A stretch of 64,000 nt of DNA from contig KB911838.1 in the NCBI GenBank assembly GCA_000383715.1, positions 1 through 64,000 of the forward strand, written 5' to 3'. The notes below the pieces were generated by a model, which saw only the letters and a list, made by a program, of their open reading frames with translations, ran no database searches and was not told where the DNA came from. Positions 44,401-55,464 of the stretch are shown piece by piece (positions within the stretch are counted from its first letter, which is position 1; every line of letters starts with the position of its first letter). Origin of the DNA: Verrucomicrobia bacterium SCGC AAA164-E04 (lineage in GTDB: Bacteria; Verrucomicrobiota; Verrucomicrobiia; Limisphaerales; AAA164-E04). The position numbers and the translations under genes are program-made.

Positions 44401-45128
44401 TTAAGCTTGCAGGTAATAATGCTCGCTACAGCTCGTTAACTGTTCGTGAGTTATTTGCCCATTATTGGGAATCTCTCACTGCCCTGCACGCGTCCACACT
44501 GGATACTTGCTTGTTTTTGAATTCGGGTAACGGGACTTTTCAACAGGTTCTTCTGCCCAAGGAGGTTCAATGGGCTCCTGTGTTTGGGCTTCAGGTGGGA
44601 GATTTTAATGGCGATGGGATAGAAGATGTGGTCCTTGGTCAGAATCAATCGCATGTGAGAGAAGGCATGCCTCCTCAGAATCAGGGACGGGTAATGATCT
44701 TGATTGGTAAAGGCGATGGCCAATTTAATGTGTTGGATGAAGCAGAATCAGGAGTGGAAGTGCATGGGAATGCGCGAGGTTTGGCAGTGGCTGACTTCAA
44801 TCAGGATGCCCGCCTTGATTTTGTTGTGACCCAGAATGAAGGGGCGACCAAATTGTATCTCAACCAATCGGATTCCAAGCAAGGAGTGAGAGTCCGTTTA
44901 AATCATGCAGGAGTAAATCGCCATGGTATTGGATCGCAATTAAGGCTCGTAGATTACGATGATTCGAGGGGGCCTTTGAGAGAAGTGCAGGCAGGAAATG
45001 GATGGTATTCTCAAAACAGTCCGGTGACCGTGCTTCATGGAAAAAACAAGGCCAGAGCTCTCTGGGTGAAATGGCCGGGGGGGCAAGGTGAATACTTACC
45101 CTCTGAAAAGCGATCAGTCAGAAATTGA
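41466..45128 (+). CDS. Giant secreted FG-GAP protein with two ASPIC/UnbV domains
   Basis: About 1220 residues from ATG 41466, where the signal peptide begins (MSFHVLNRSFRGVFLCLVLS, cleavage near LSAEK). The in-frame start at 41400 would add 22 residues before it. It consists of two similar halves. The first has FG-GAP blades (VGDWDNDGLPDLFF, ADLNGDRYLDLIVS, ADVDGNGTLDLYVAN, RDLNGDGHVDLYVCND) and an UnbV domain near residue 583 (SGGRYLSGGDTEQVFAM). The second starts near residue 660 and ends with another UnbV domain (GIGSQLRLVD, QAGNGWYSQNS). Calcium-binding loops are numerous. Its closest relative here is the protein encoded at 46717-50385 on the opposite strand. Confidence 0.85.
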   Translation: MSFHVLNRSFRGVFLCLVLSCMSGLSAEKYQVEVTPLKAAGDQGPGFTLMNAVETQVSFRNDLDPRKGAANRVLFNGSGIAVGDWDNDGLPDLFFCGIDSPNHLYRNLGQWKFEKVSIPPSLQNPGAPCRGAVFADLNGDRYLDLIVSTVGMGVRSFFNQGGLAFEDATQKAGTGSEFGATSMALADVDGNGTLDLYVANYRSNDIRDQARVPVRRVRGKLMPSEELSKRIFIHGGQIHEYGEPDILYLNNGSGKMTPVDWTSGAFRENGQALKAAPKDWGLSAMFRDLNGDGHVDLYVCNDYWTPDRIWINDGQGGFDALSGEALNITSLSSMGVDGADLNRDGHVDLFVVDMLSRDPVLRKRQQPAESMVGGIPSLNGPRLQLPYNTLFMGNGKGAFTETSHFAGLEASDWSWCPIFMDADLDGMDDVLISAGYPHDMQDSDTLRLIQSRQHSWDRYSTDAARQKAFTDEMMQHIELYPKLEMPVVAYRGKGNGTFEEVTHLWGTGKKGIHQGFAVGDLDGDGDWDLVLNCLNGSARLFRNDASNDRVVIRLKGSPSNTQAIGSKMVINEGKSNSATRSIVSGGRYLSGGDTEQVFAMLSSKKASTLTVVWPDGTSSFLEDLKRNHRYTVHQPEASDRLSDLVDVPTDQAALIPLFRDASLKLSHTSRSAFSDDFAKQPLLSYALSHHGPGVICMDVNGDTITDILIGGEKGQHPTLHIGKGDVEFETKELDFRLINDSSGMLGMPVPGNRIHLFLAQTGYEAIRQPALMELNLKGQHRSLFSNALTGVGPMVAGPLNGQGSLTVFMGGTYISRQYPLSHPSQLIHQDANGWRIDSVHEDLLRSIQRSRGAVWSDLNGDGFAELIITTEWGLVRVLQNTRGKLEDRTHAWGLGAHTGLWGGVVSGDMDGNGFPDLIVGNWGRNSDWQATGKSPLNMYHGDILKTGVREIIESEYHPQKLISPKRYLSELGAQLPFLFKLAGNNARYSSLTVRELFAHYWESLTALHASTLDTCLFLNSGNGTFQQVLLPKEVQWAPVFGLQVGDFNGDGIEDVVLGQNQSHVREGMPPQNQGRVMILIGKGDGQFNVLDEAESGVEVHGNARGLAVADFNQDARLDFVVTQNEGATKLYLNQSDSKQGVRVRLNHAGVNRHGIGSQLRLVDYDDSRGPLREVQAGNGWYSQNSPVTVLHGKNKARALWVKWPGGQGEYLPSEKRSVRN

Positions 45129-45155
45129 GGCTGTCTATTAGAGCGTTTGCCTGCT

Positions 45156-46514
45156 TTATTTGACTTTCAGGATTTGCCTTAGAATTTTGTCCAATGCTTC
45201 TACATTGGGAGGTGGACCAAAGACCACTTGAGAACCAATGATGGTTTGTGGCATGGATGATTTGCGGCCTATTTTGGAAGTGGTTTCGTAGGCAGTCACA
45301 TTAGATTCCAACTGCTTTTTGACCCTTTTGCTTTGCAGGGCTTCCATCAATTTATCGGCCCCTACCAACTGTTGAGCATATTCCATGACTGCTGGCACCG
45401 TTTTGACAGTTGTGTGATGACTGAACAGCCACGTGTCAAATGCATCATACTTTTCCGGATCTGCCTGATGTACAGCAAGGCATAGTTTGGCATATTCGCA
45501 TGCATTTTGATGATCTTTTGGAGTTTTTTTCATCAATCGGTTGCATTTGGCATCCAGAGGCATGGGAATCATCAGGCTTGAGAATTGTCCATCATATTTC
45601 ACCAAAAGCTGGCGGATGAATCCGTGTAAATTACGACAGTGATGGCAAGTATAATCGAAGATACAAGCGATCCTTTGTGGTGCATCCAGATCGCCAAGTG
45701 TGGGCAATCCGGTGGTGTCCATTTTGAAATTGCTTCTAGGGATTAATAATGGCTTGGACAATGTAAGGTTCGCAATGGTGGACTGGCTCATGGCTGCCGG
45801 CTGAATGCTGCCTTTTGACTCATCATCGGGTGTTGATTTATTCTGAATCACTGCCGCAGGGGCTGTGGTTTGATTATCTTCTGGAGCAGGGTTTGCTGCA
45901 AGATCGACGATTTCTGGTGCGCTTTGTTCCTTTGGGAACAAGATCTGGATCAATGCAATCGCGGCTACCAAACCAACACCCGCAGTTGCACCTCTGGTGA
46001 AGCTCAGTCTTACGGATAGTTTTGAGCCGATAGAATTCGCTTTTGCTAAAAAGAGAATAGAAGCCATACCTGCCAGTAAATGTGCGGTACAACAATAAGG
46101 ACAAAATGCCCCGATTTTGAAAGCTTGGACACCTACAAACCAAATGGCTGCCGCAAGCACACTGAACGCGCAAACAGTCTGTGCATTCAGTGACCGTCTG
46201 GCCTTCCCCAAATGATTCATCTTCAAAGAAAAAGTGCTCAACAGAAATACACCGTACAAGGCCAGTCCGGGGAGGGAAACGGGAATGCCCAACCAATAGG
46301 CCCAAGGACTCGTCAGCACTTGATCGCATCCTGAATCCGGACCGCATCCTGGGGTTCCTCCCTCGCTGGATAAACTGACAAATGCCAGATAGGCGGTGAT
46401 TGCCATAGCACTTGCGAGGAGCGCGCGAACGAAATGGATCCAGGTCCCGGTCAAAGATTCATTCGCTTGCTGATGGCCCGGTGTAAGCTGTTGTTTTCTT
46501 TTCTTTTTTCCCAT
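45156..46514 (-). CDS. Vitamin K epoxide reductase-thioredoxin (DsbA-like) fusion
   Basis: A 452-residue inner-membrane enzyme that probably makes disulfide bonds in exported proteins. The N-terminal VKOR domain has about five helices, the loop CGPDSGCDQVLTSPWAYWLG, the Ser of GIPVSLPG and the active CPYC. After a low-complexity linker (residues about 200-260) follows a periplasmic thioredoxin-like domain with YTCHHCRNL (CxxC) and the cis-Pro segment SSMPQTIIG. VKOR reoxidises the thioredoxin partner with quinone. It lies between two genes for giant secreted paralogues and converges on the first one, whose stop is only 27 bases away. Confidence 0.92.
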   Translation of the reverse strand: MGKKKRKQQLTPGHQQANESLTGTWIHFVRALLASAMAITAYLAFVSLSSEGGTPGCGPDSGCDQVLTSPWAYWLGIPVSLPGLALYGVFLLSTFSLKMNHLGKARRSLNAQTVCAFSVLAAAIWFVGVQAFKIGAFCPYCCTAHLLAGMASILFLAKANSIGSKLSVRLSFTRGATAGVGLVAAIALIQILFPKEQSAPEIVDLAANPAPEDNQTTAPAAVIQNKSTPDDESKGSIQPAAMSQSTIANLTLSKPLLIPRSNFKMDTTGLPTLGDLDAPQRIACIFDYTCHHCRNLHGFIRQLLVKYDGQFSSLMIPMPLDAKCNRLMKKTPKDHQNACEYAKLCLAVHQADPEKYDAFDTWLFSHHTTVKTVPAVMEYAQQLVGADKLMEALQSKRVKKQLESNVTAYETTSKIGRKSSMPQTIIGSQVVFGPPPNVEALDKILRQILKVK

Positions 46515-46562
46515 GACTGGTCGAGGTTTATTGTTTCAAAGCTGTTCCTTGTTCTTCTGTGG

Positions 46563-46632
46563 GTCAACTCATCGTGCTGATTTGGTCAGGCATGTAATAC
46601 GTGTTGATCACTGTGCAAGCTGATGAGTTGAC
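46563..46632. repeat. 11-base inverted repeat upstream of the VKOR fusion gene
   Basis: GTCAACTCATC (46563-46573) and GATGAGTTGAC (46622-46632) are exact complements, 48 bases apart. The spacer between the end of the UnbV gene and the VKOR start is about 200 bases and otherwise empty. No T tail is present, so it is not an ordinary terminator. It may be a regulator site or a large leader hairpin. Confidence 0.4.
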
Positions 46633-46716
46633 GTGGCTTTGTCAAGTTTCGGGGATGCATGACGGATCTGATAGCGCTTGCTTTCATTTCGTTTTGGGTG
46701 GTTCGTTGAAAAATCC

Positions 46717-49700
46717 TCAAGGCTGTTGAAGGGTTACTGTAGTGATTCCCGATGGAATAGAGTGTCTGCTTATCTTACCGTTGGGCCAGGTAACCTGGAT
46801 TTGAAACGCTTTTCCCGGATGTGCGAAAACATGTTTGAGAGAATTTAGCGATCGGTAACCAGACCCCGATTGGATTTCTTTTGAAGGCCCATAAACATTT
46901 CCTGTTTGTAGATTGATTTTTTGCAGTCTTGCTCCAATGCAATGTGGATTAGCGGATGATCCTTTGAGTGAAACAGTCACTCCGGTGTGTTCAGTCTGGT
47001 TCACAAAAAGGTGAGCTCCTTTCCCTCTTTCGAGGACGGCAAGGTCCATTTTACCATCTTGATTGAAATCAGCGGTTGCAGTGCCACGTTGCTCGTTTTT
47101 CAAGCGAATGCCACTTGCTGTGGATGGAATGGCATTCAGATTGCCTTCGCCATCGCCGAGAAGCAGTAACCCATGGCCTGCATCCATGCGTCCCCACTTG
47201 TGATTGCCGGTGTCCAGATTTTGACTTAGAAAAACATCCTCATGTCCGTCATTATTGAAGTCTGCCACCGTTGGGCCAAAGCAAGGCGCCCACTGTGCTG
47301 CTGGATTCAATGCCACTTTTTTAATACCGTCCGGCAAATTAAGTAAAAGGACTGTCTCAAGTGTATCGATTTCCAGATGCTCAAATTCATGCAAAAAATC
47401 ACCCAATATTTCTTCCAGGCTTCTGGAGGCGTAATCCGCATGACTGGTAAACCGCATGTTTGCATCCGTCAACCATGTGGATACATCCTCCAGTGGGTTG
47501 ATGGGTAACCACTGCCCTTGCTTGAAATAGGATCGGAAAGTGACTGTTTCATGCTTGCGGATTGTCTTGCTGTAAAAAAGCCGAAAACGATCTGTCCTCC
47601 ATTGAGCCCATTGCGTGTTCTCCCCTCTGTTGCAAACGACAAGATCGGGTCTCCCGTCTTCATTGAAATCACCGGATGCAAGACCTTGCCATATGCCTCG
47701 GAATTTTTCTGATCCAATCCCCTTGTTTTGCTCAGTGAAGGTTCCTTTCTCATTGATCAACCAACGGATCTTGCCCCATTCACTGCTTGTGATTAAATCC
47801 GAATCCCCGTCCAGATCCCAATCGCAGAAAATGGCGCCTTGAATATTGTGCAAGCGGGATATCGATGTTGCGTTGGTCTTATCGACTTCAAAATCCCCGT
47901 GTTCATTTTTCAATAGAAGGGAGTCTGATGAAACAGGGAAATTACCCCACGGGGATTGTCCCCCAATGAACAGATCAAGATCGCCATCATTGTCCACATC
48001 TGAAACTGCCAAAGGCCCATATGCTCCTGCAGGTAATTTCGTGATCTCTTTTTCAGAGCCATCAGCCATCCAGTGGATCAAGGCATTCGCTGCAGTCGGA
48101 CCGGATTGTCGGGGGATGGCCAAGAGTCCGGGCAAATTATTCAAAGGAGCGGACGCAAAGCCTGATTCGCCCCATCTGGATTTCATGCCTTTTCTCTCGA
48201 TCTTGGTCTCAAAGTTTTCCTTGCCTTTGTTCGTAAACCACGCAGATGCCTTGCTTCCGCCGCTCACAGCCAGATCTTCATCTCCATCAGCATCCATATC
48301 AATCCAAGCCAACGCTTCACCCAATGTAGAACGGTCAAGAGGCCATGTAGGCTGTGACTGGCGGCTATCCGGTTTTACCGTGGCGTGATGCTGTTTATTG
48401 ATGGAAGAGACCTCTCTAAACAAAGTTGCTCGAGCATCCTTGGGGTCTTCGCCTTGGCTCTTGGCGACCGAGGACTCAGGTTCATGGATCACATACAGGT
48501 GGTTGGCTTCAACACCTTGAATGGTTGACAGTAGACCACTTCGCCACCGAACTTCGATCCGTTTCTTTTCATTGGATGGACGCGTGACAGCGAACGTGCG
48601 CTGTGCCTGATCCCCTGAAAGATATCGTCCACCTCCGATGATTTCCTGACTTTGAGTGAAGGCAGCCTCAATCAAGGAAATACGTGCTCCAACCCCACGT
48701 GTATTTCCCGGACGTCCTCTGAGTCTGACGGCGACTCTTGCGCGCTGACTGATGTTTTCGTAAACCAAGGCTGGAGCGTTGAGACAATTAATGACGACAT
48801 CCTGATCTCCATCATTATCCAGATCGCCCAGAGCGATTGCATTGGAAACCTGGTTGGATTCAAACCCCCATGCACTCCCCGTTTCCTTGAACCGCATCTG
48901 ACCCATGTTACGGAATGCGAGGTTGGATGTCTTCAGCGCGGGAAATGCAATGGCAAGTTGTTGAGGTGAATCATTAGGGAATTGAGATCTATTTTGAAGG
49001 GTATCTTTATCGAGATTATCCTGAGCGTGACCATTCCCGATAAGGATATCTTCGTAACCGTCCAGATCCACATCCATGAACACTGGAGCCCAGGACCATT
49101 CTGTCGCGCTCAATCCTGCGTAGTGCGCGACTTCTGCGTATTGACCATGCTCCTCACTCACATAAACAGTGTTGCGACTGATTTGAGGTCTGTCCCAGAT
49201 TTGCTCGCCGGTTGTCTGGATGGATGGCGCAGCTTCCACTCGCTGGGTCATCTTTAATCGATGCGTTCTGCTCAGCATGTCAACCACCATGAAGTCATCC
49301 ATGCCGTCACGGTTGAGATCTCCGACATCCACTCCCATGGAGGAATAGCTCGAGACCTTGATGGCGGAACGCTTGATCAGTCTGAACTTTCCGAATCCTT
49401 GATTGATCCACAACCGATCTGGGGTTTGGAAATCATTGCAGACGTATAAGTCAGGCAGTCCATCATGGTTCATATCACGAAACATGGCGCTTAAACCGAG
49501 GTCGCGGTAACCGTGGGCCAATGGTTTACCTTCTTCATCTGAAAAAGTACCTCCACTCCAGGGAACGGGTTCAAAGTTGCCTTGACCGTCATTGAGAAAT
49601 AACGCGTCGGGTTCTCCATACTCCACTAATTTACCATTGATAATCTTATAATAATCTCGATACCGACCTACGACCTGGGGTTTTCCGCGCACTGTACGAA

Positions 49701-50385
49701 TGCGGAGGTTGAGCTTGGTTTGCATCGTATGGAGACCGTAGTTGGTGACATATAGATCAATGTCCCCATCCCCGTCCCCATCTGCCAGAGCGAGGGTGGC
49801 ACTTCCGAAAGGAGATTCCAATGCGGGATTCCCAAGCAACTTGAAGCGACTGTTGCCCGAGTTCAGATAAGTGCGCACACCGGAGCCGAATGTGGAGATG
49901 ATCAGGTCAAGCCAGCCATCCCCATCAATATCTTCAAACACAGCGCCACTTGAATAGGGAATGACACGATCGAGCCCTGCTTCGCGAGTAGTTTCCTTGA
50001 ACTTCCAATGACCAAGGTTTCGAAATAACTTATTTTTGCCCGACATAGCCGCCAAAAATACATCGCAGCGTCCGTCTCCATCATAATCACCAAGCGTGAC
50101 TCCACTTCCATTGAGCAGGTTGAAAGATTTCTCTGACAAGTCCGTGTTCAGGCGGTTTGTGAAGGTAATTCCCGTGCTTGCGCCGGATTTCAGATCAAAT
50201 CCCTGTGGGAGAGTTTCGTTCTTTTTAACTCGGGGTGAATGGATTGTAAGGGTTGTGCTTTCAAACGCGGTAGATGTCAGGCCAGTCGATGGCTGCGCCG
50301 TGCTTTTATTATCGATGAAAACAAGCTGCAGGATTCCGGAAAGAAATGAAATGGTAAGCTTAAGTCCTCGTCGTTTGTGGCTCAT
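46717..50385 (-). CDS. Giant secreted FG-GAP protein with two ASPIC/UnbV domains (paralogue)
   Basis: A 1222-residue exported protein with the same plan as the one encoded at 41466. After a signal there are FG-GAP blades (LGDYDGDGRCDVFLA, EDIDGDGWLDLIIS, LADGDGDGDIDLYVTN, RDMNHDGLPDLYVCND) and a first UnbV near residue 582 (IGGGRYLSGDQAQRTFAV). A second propeller half follows, with a last UnbV (GARLQKINLQTG, IQSGSGYRSLNS). Aligned segments such as RNLGHWKF against RNLGQWKF show common descent. It is the last gene of the leftward operon, 42 bases behind the CRTAC1 gene. Its role is unknown; surface binding or adhesion with calcium is likely. Confidence 0.87.
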   Translation of the reverse strand: MSHKRRGLKLTISFLSGILQLVFIDNKSTAQPSTGLTSTAFESTTLTIHSPRVKKNETLPQGFDLKSGASTGITFTNRLNTDLSEKSFNLLNGSGVTLGDYDGDGRCDVFLAAMSGKNKLFRNLGHWKFKETTREAGLDRVIPYSSGAVFEDIDGDGWLDLIISTFGSGVRTYLNSGNSRFKLLGNPALESPFGSATLALADGDGDGDIDLYVTNYGLHTMQTKLNLRIRTVRGKPQVVGRYRDYYKIINGKLVEYGEPDALFLNDGQGNFEPVPWSGGTFSDEEGKPLAHGYRDLGLSAMFRDMNHDGLPDLYVCNDFQTPDRLWINQGFGKFRLIKRSAIKVSSYSSMGVDVGDLNRDGMDDFMVVDMLSRTHRLKMTQRVEAAPSIQTTGEQIWDRPQISRNTVYVSEEHGQYAEVAHYAGLSATEWSWAPVFMDVDLDGYEDILIGNGHAQDNLDKDTLQNRSQFPNDSPQQLAIAFPALKTSNLAFRNMGQMRFKETGSAWGFESNQVSNAIALGDLDNDGDQDVVINCLNAPALVYENISQRARVAVRLRGRPGNTRGVGARISLIEAAFTQSQEIIGGGRYLSGDQAQRTFAVTRPSNEKKRIEVRWRSGLLSTIQGVEANHLYVIHEPESSVAKSQGEDPKDARATLFREVSSINKQHHATVKPDSRQSQPTWPLDRSTLGEALAWIDMDADGDEDLAVSGGSKASAWFTNKGKENFETKIERKGMKSRWGESGFASAPLNNLPGLLAIPRQSGPTAANALIHWMADGSEKEITKLPAGAYGPLAVSDVDNDGDLDLFIGGQSPWGNFPVSSDSLLLKNEHGDFEVDKTNATSISRLHNIQGAIFCDWDLDGDSDLITSSEWGKIRWLINEKGTFTEQNKGIGSEKFRGIWQGLASGDFNEDGRPDLVVCNRGENTQWAQWRTDRFRLFYSKTIRKHETVTFRSYFKQGQWLPINPLEDVSTWLTDANMRFTSHADYASRSLEEILGDFLHEFEHLEIDTLETVLLLNLPDGIKKVALNPAAQWAPCFGPTVADFNNDGHEDVFLSQNLDTGNHKWGRMDAGHGLLLLGDGEGNLNAIPSTASGIRLKNEQRGTATADFNQDGKMDLAVLERGKGAHLFVNQTEHTGVTVSLKGSSANPHCIGARLQKINLQTGNVYGPSKEIQSGSGYRSLNSLKHVFAHPGKAFQIQVTWPNGKISRHSIPSGITTVTLQQP

Positions 50386-50427
50386 CTGATCAGTACATTC
50401 CGGTTGATTTGGTGATTCAAGGACAGA

Positions 50428-52091
<1,664 letters not shown>

Positions 52092-52095
<4 letters not shown>

Positions 52096-53822
52096 GGTTT
52101 TGGATCTGATGAGCGGCCTTGTGTCAGGCCTTGCCCTTCCTTGATGACATATAGTTGGTTGGCTTGAATATGGTGAAGCGTGTCAACGTCTCCTCCAATC
52201 CACTCAACCTTGATTTCGTCAATATGGGTTTGATTGCCGAGTCCGAAATGGAGCCGTTTTCCGAAGTCGCTCTGATAGCTGCGTCCACTATGAATTTCGT
52301 CGATTTGCTGGAGCTCGCCCGTTCGCACCGTGACTCGTGCGCCGATCCCATCCCGATTGCTTGTGGTTCCTTGAAGTTGAATTTGTAACCAGTGGTTTCC
52401 TTGGCTGGAATCATTCCTGATCAGGGTAGGGCTGCTCCGCGCATTCAGGATCACGGCGTCAATGTCGCCATCATTGTCGAGGTCATCGAACGCGGCACCA
52501 CGACTGCTTTTCACAGGTCGCAGTCCGTTCCCACATTGCTCTGAGACATTCACAAACTTCCCTGTTCCGGTGTTGCGAAGCAGGATGTTGGACGCAGCGT
52601 AACGCATGCTGGAGTCTATCTGTTCCACGTTGTCGATCAAATGACCGGTGGCGATGAATAAATCTCGATGAGTATCATTGTCGAAATCTATCATGCCAAC
52701 TCCCCATTTGACATCAGCAAAAGCGTCCTTGCCGGCACCCGTTTGGCGCGAAACGTCTTCAAAAAAAAGGCCCTTCTGACTTTGAAATAATGTGGGTATC
52801 TGACGTTGGTAAGGCGTGATATAAACGTCCATCCAGCCGTCATGATTCCAGTCCGCGCACTCAACGCCCATGGATCCCTGCACATTGCCAAACGCATCAT
52901 AAGCCAAACCGAGTAAGGTACCTTCCTCCCTGAATTTTCCGTGACCATCATTGCGCAGGACAAAATCAGGGCGTAGATCGTTTCCTACGATAATGTCCGT
53001 GTCCCTGTCATTATCCAGATCACAGGCAATCACGCCCATGCCCGCCCCCTTCAACAAGCCAATCCCCGACTCTCGACTGACATCCGTAAAGGTTCCGTTG
53101 CCATTATTTCTGTAAAACGCATTTGTTGTCGGTGGATAATTCAGGGGGCCTACATATGCGGGGAAACCATTCATCTGCGAGATATGATGCTTGTCAAAAC
53201 TAAAGCCCACATACTGGGCGATAAACAAATCCAGATCGCCATCCCCATCGGCATCCAGAAAGCAGGCACCTGCACCGACTTCTTCACCTTCGCTCAGGCC
53301 TGCCTTTACTGTGACATTAGTGAATGTGGAGTCACCGTTGTTTTGATAAAGGATATTGGGTCCGAAGTTATTCAGGAATATGTCCAAATGGCCATCGTTG
53401 TCATAATCGCCGACACATACACCCAGATGGTAACCCGAATCATTTAGGCCTGCCTTGGTGGTGACATCCTTGAATTTCCAATGGCCTTCATTCCGGTAGA
53501 GTGCATTCCGAGGTTGGACAGGCGGCGTGGCCCCAGGCAGAGGTGCTCCGTTCAAGAAGAGGATATCTATCAGCCCATCTCCATCAAAATCAAAAGTAGC
53601 CAGTCCCGAGGCGACCGTTTCTACGATGTAGCGACGTCCTGAACTTCCGTCGGTATGGATGAAATCAACGCCAGTTTGAGTGGTGACATCCTTGAGCTGG
53701 ATGGCGTGATGATCATTTGCTTTCAACGGAGTCGCATGGATCATCATTACTGCCAGACATCCCATGAATAAACAGGACGGCCGCTTTCGGGCGGTAGTCT
53801 CTGGAATCTCAGCTATATTCAT
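52092..53822 (-). CDS. CRTAC1-like secreted FG-GAP and ASPIC/UnbV protein (copy 1)
   Basis: A 576-residue exported protein; a basic N-terminus and a hydrophobic stretch end near LKAND. It has the same single-propeller plan as its neighbour: FDFDGDGLIDILFLNGAPLP, VGDYDNDGHLDIFLNN, LDADGDGDLDLFIAQY, DDLDNDGDIDAVILN, and a UnbV end with GARVTVRTGELQ and SGRSYQSDFGKRLHFGLG. It overlaps the TPR gene upstream and the second copy downstream by four bases each (ATGA on both sides). All three are therefore probably made in fixed proportion from one messenger. Confidence 0.9.
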
Positions 53823-55270
53823 GGATTACGTTTTTGTGCCATTGCCTTTTCGAGTTGATCGCGAAGTTTTCGGTATTTCGCATCGTCTGGAGTGATGGTG
53901 AGCGCCTGATTGATGGCTTTCAATGCTTCCTGCAGATGGCGGTTTTTGATGCAGGCGGCCGACAACAGGTAATAGCGGACATGATTGGGTTCCAGCTCAA
54001 CAGCCCTTCGAGCGAGTTTCTCAGCCTGATTCAGGTGCTGATTGGTGAGCATGTAAAGTTCTGCCAATGCATGGTGCCCTGCTGCCCATGTCGGAGCCAG
54101 TGATACTGTCTTTTGGTAATTTGATTCTGCCTGAGTAGAATTGCCCAGCCTCGTTTTCAGTCGTCCCAGAAAAAAATGATTCAGGGCATTCCCTGGTTGA
54201 TTGGTGACGAGTCGCTCAAATGCTTTAGCACCTTCCTCTAATTTTTTATTTTGCACATGCACCGCCTCCAGAGCTGCACGGCTTTTTAAGTCCTCTTTGG
54301 CGAGTGCAGCTGATTGGTAAAAAAGATCTGCTGCTGCGGTATAAGCTCCTTGTGATTGATGAATCTGTCCTGCACCGAAGAGGGTGCGGGCAGTCGTTTC
54401 GCGTACTGCAGCTATTCCACTCAGTGATTCCGTTTGGCTGCTGCGATCGTTGAGATCTTTTCGATCGATCGATTCAAGTCGGACAAACGTTTTACGGAAT
54501 TCCATCGCTTCCTCCATCTGACCGAGCCTCTGGCATGCCGTGAACAGACCGAAGTAGGCCTGCGTGTGGTCAGGTATGAGTTCAGTTGTTCGAATGAAAC
54601 TTTCCTTTGCTTCCAGATAGTCCCGGGCTTGCATGCGCGCCTGTCCCAATAAGTAAAAACTCTCTGCCAATGGATGGGAAACCTTGATAGCTTCGAGTAG
54701 GGTTTGAATGGATTTCTCGGCTTGACCTAGGTCCATTTGCGCACGTGCTAAACGATTGAGAAGTTTCGGGCTGCTTAATCCTCTGTTCCGTGCTTCGACG
54801 CAAAGTCGTACGGCCTCTTCAGGATTCCCCTTTTCGTAGGCAATGCGCGTCAGGATTTCGTGGGCCTCCAGAATATTGTTATCCAGAGCAAGGCATTTTC
54901 TGAGGTGGGTAGCAGCCATATCTGTTTGTCCCGTATTGAAATAAGCGGAACCCAACAAAATGTGTATCAGTGCGTTTTCGGGATATTCTGCGGCTATGGA
55001 TTTTGCCATCGCCACTGCATGTGCTTTCAGCTGGGTGGCTTCTGATTCTTCTGATCGTGTTTCTGGATTGAAGAGAGCAATTGGTGGCTGTGCTGCATTT
55101 TGGCCGAGGCAAATTGATGTAGAGAAACAAAGGCTCGTTATCGATGGGTAGACAAAGATGATGCCCAATAAAGTTGCAGTGATTGTTTTCAATCGTATAA
55201 GGTTTTTGGTGGCGCCATGAAAATCGGATACAGTGTTCTCAGCTGCGTCGCTTGTCCCACTAACACTCAT
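53819..55270 (-). CDS. TPR-repeat protein heading the CRTAC1 operon
   Basis: A 483-residue protein. The first 27 residues are polar, then comes a hydrophobic stretch (TITATLLGIIFVYPSIT) that may be a membrane anchor or a late signal. About ten TPR-type repeats fill the rest: IHILLGSAYFNTGQTDMA, LLNRLARAQMDLGQAEKSI, ESFYLLGQARMQARDYLEA, NHFFLGRLKTRLGNSTQAE and a last repeat ending in DDAKYRKLRDQL. TPR solenoids hold other proteins. Its four-base overlap with the first CRTAC1 gene suggests that it handles, exports or anchors the propeller proteins (inference). Confidence 0.85.
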   Translation of the reverse strand: MSVSGTSDAAENTVSDFHGATKNLIRLKTITATLLGIIFVYPSITSLCFSTSICLGQNAAQPPIALFNPETRSEESEATQLKAHAVAMAKSIAAEYPENALIHILLGSAYFNTGQTDMAATHLRKCLALDNNILEAHEILTRIAYEKGNPEEAVRLCVEARNRGLSSPKLLNRLARAQMDLGQAEKSIQTLLEAIKVSHPLAESFYLLGQARMQARDYLEAKESFIRTTELIPDHTQAYFGLFTACQRLGQMEEAMEFRKTFVRLESIDRKDLNDRSSQTESLSGIAAVRETTARTLFGAGQIHQSQGAYTAAADLFYQSAALAKEDLKSRAALEAVHVQNKKLEEGAKAFERLVTNQPGNALNHFFLGRLKTRLGNSTQAESNYQKTVSLAPTWAAGHHALAELYMLTNQHLNQAEKLARRAVELEPNHVRYYLLSAACIKNRHLQEALKAINQALTITPDDAKYRKLRDQLEKAMAQKRNP

Positions 55271-55440
55271 TTTTCACACAAAGGTCCATTGGGTCCGCTT
55301 TAAGTAAATCTACCTTAGAAATCTGTTTCCTCAGTGTCAAGCTGATGGCTAACGGGACTCATGAAGTGCGACTGCCTCGAATAAGTTTGAAAAGGACATT
55401 CTTATCGAGGTCGAATGGCACATGGCAAGCAGGTGGTCAA

Positions 55441-55464
55441 TTCTCTGCTCACGATAGCAGAGAA
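55441..55464. repeat. Small perfect hairpin
   Basis: TTCTCTGCT (55441-55449) and AGCAGAGAA (55456-55464) pair perfectly around a 6-base loop, followed on the plus strand by ATTATTTT. It lies 170 bases before the TPR gene start and far from any gene end. It could end a short unrecognised RNA or be part of a leader. Confidence 0.35.
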
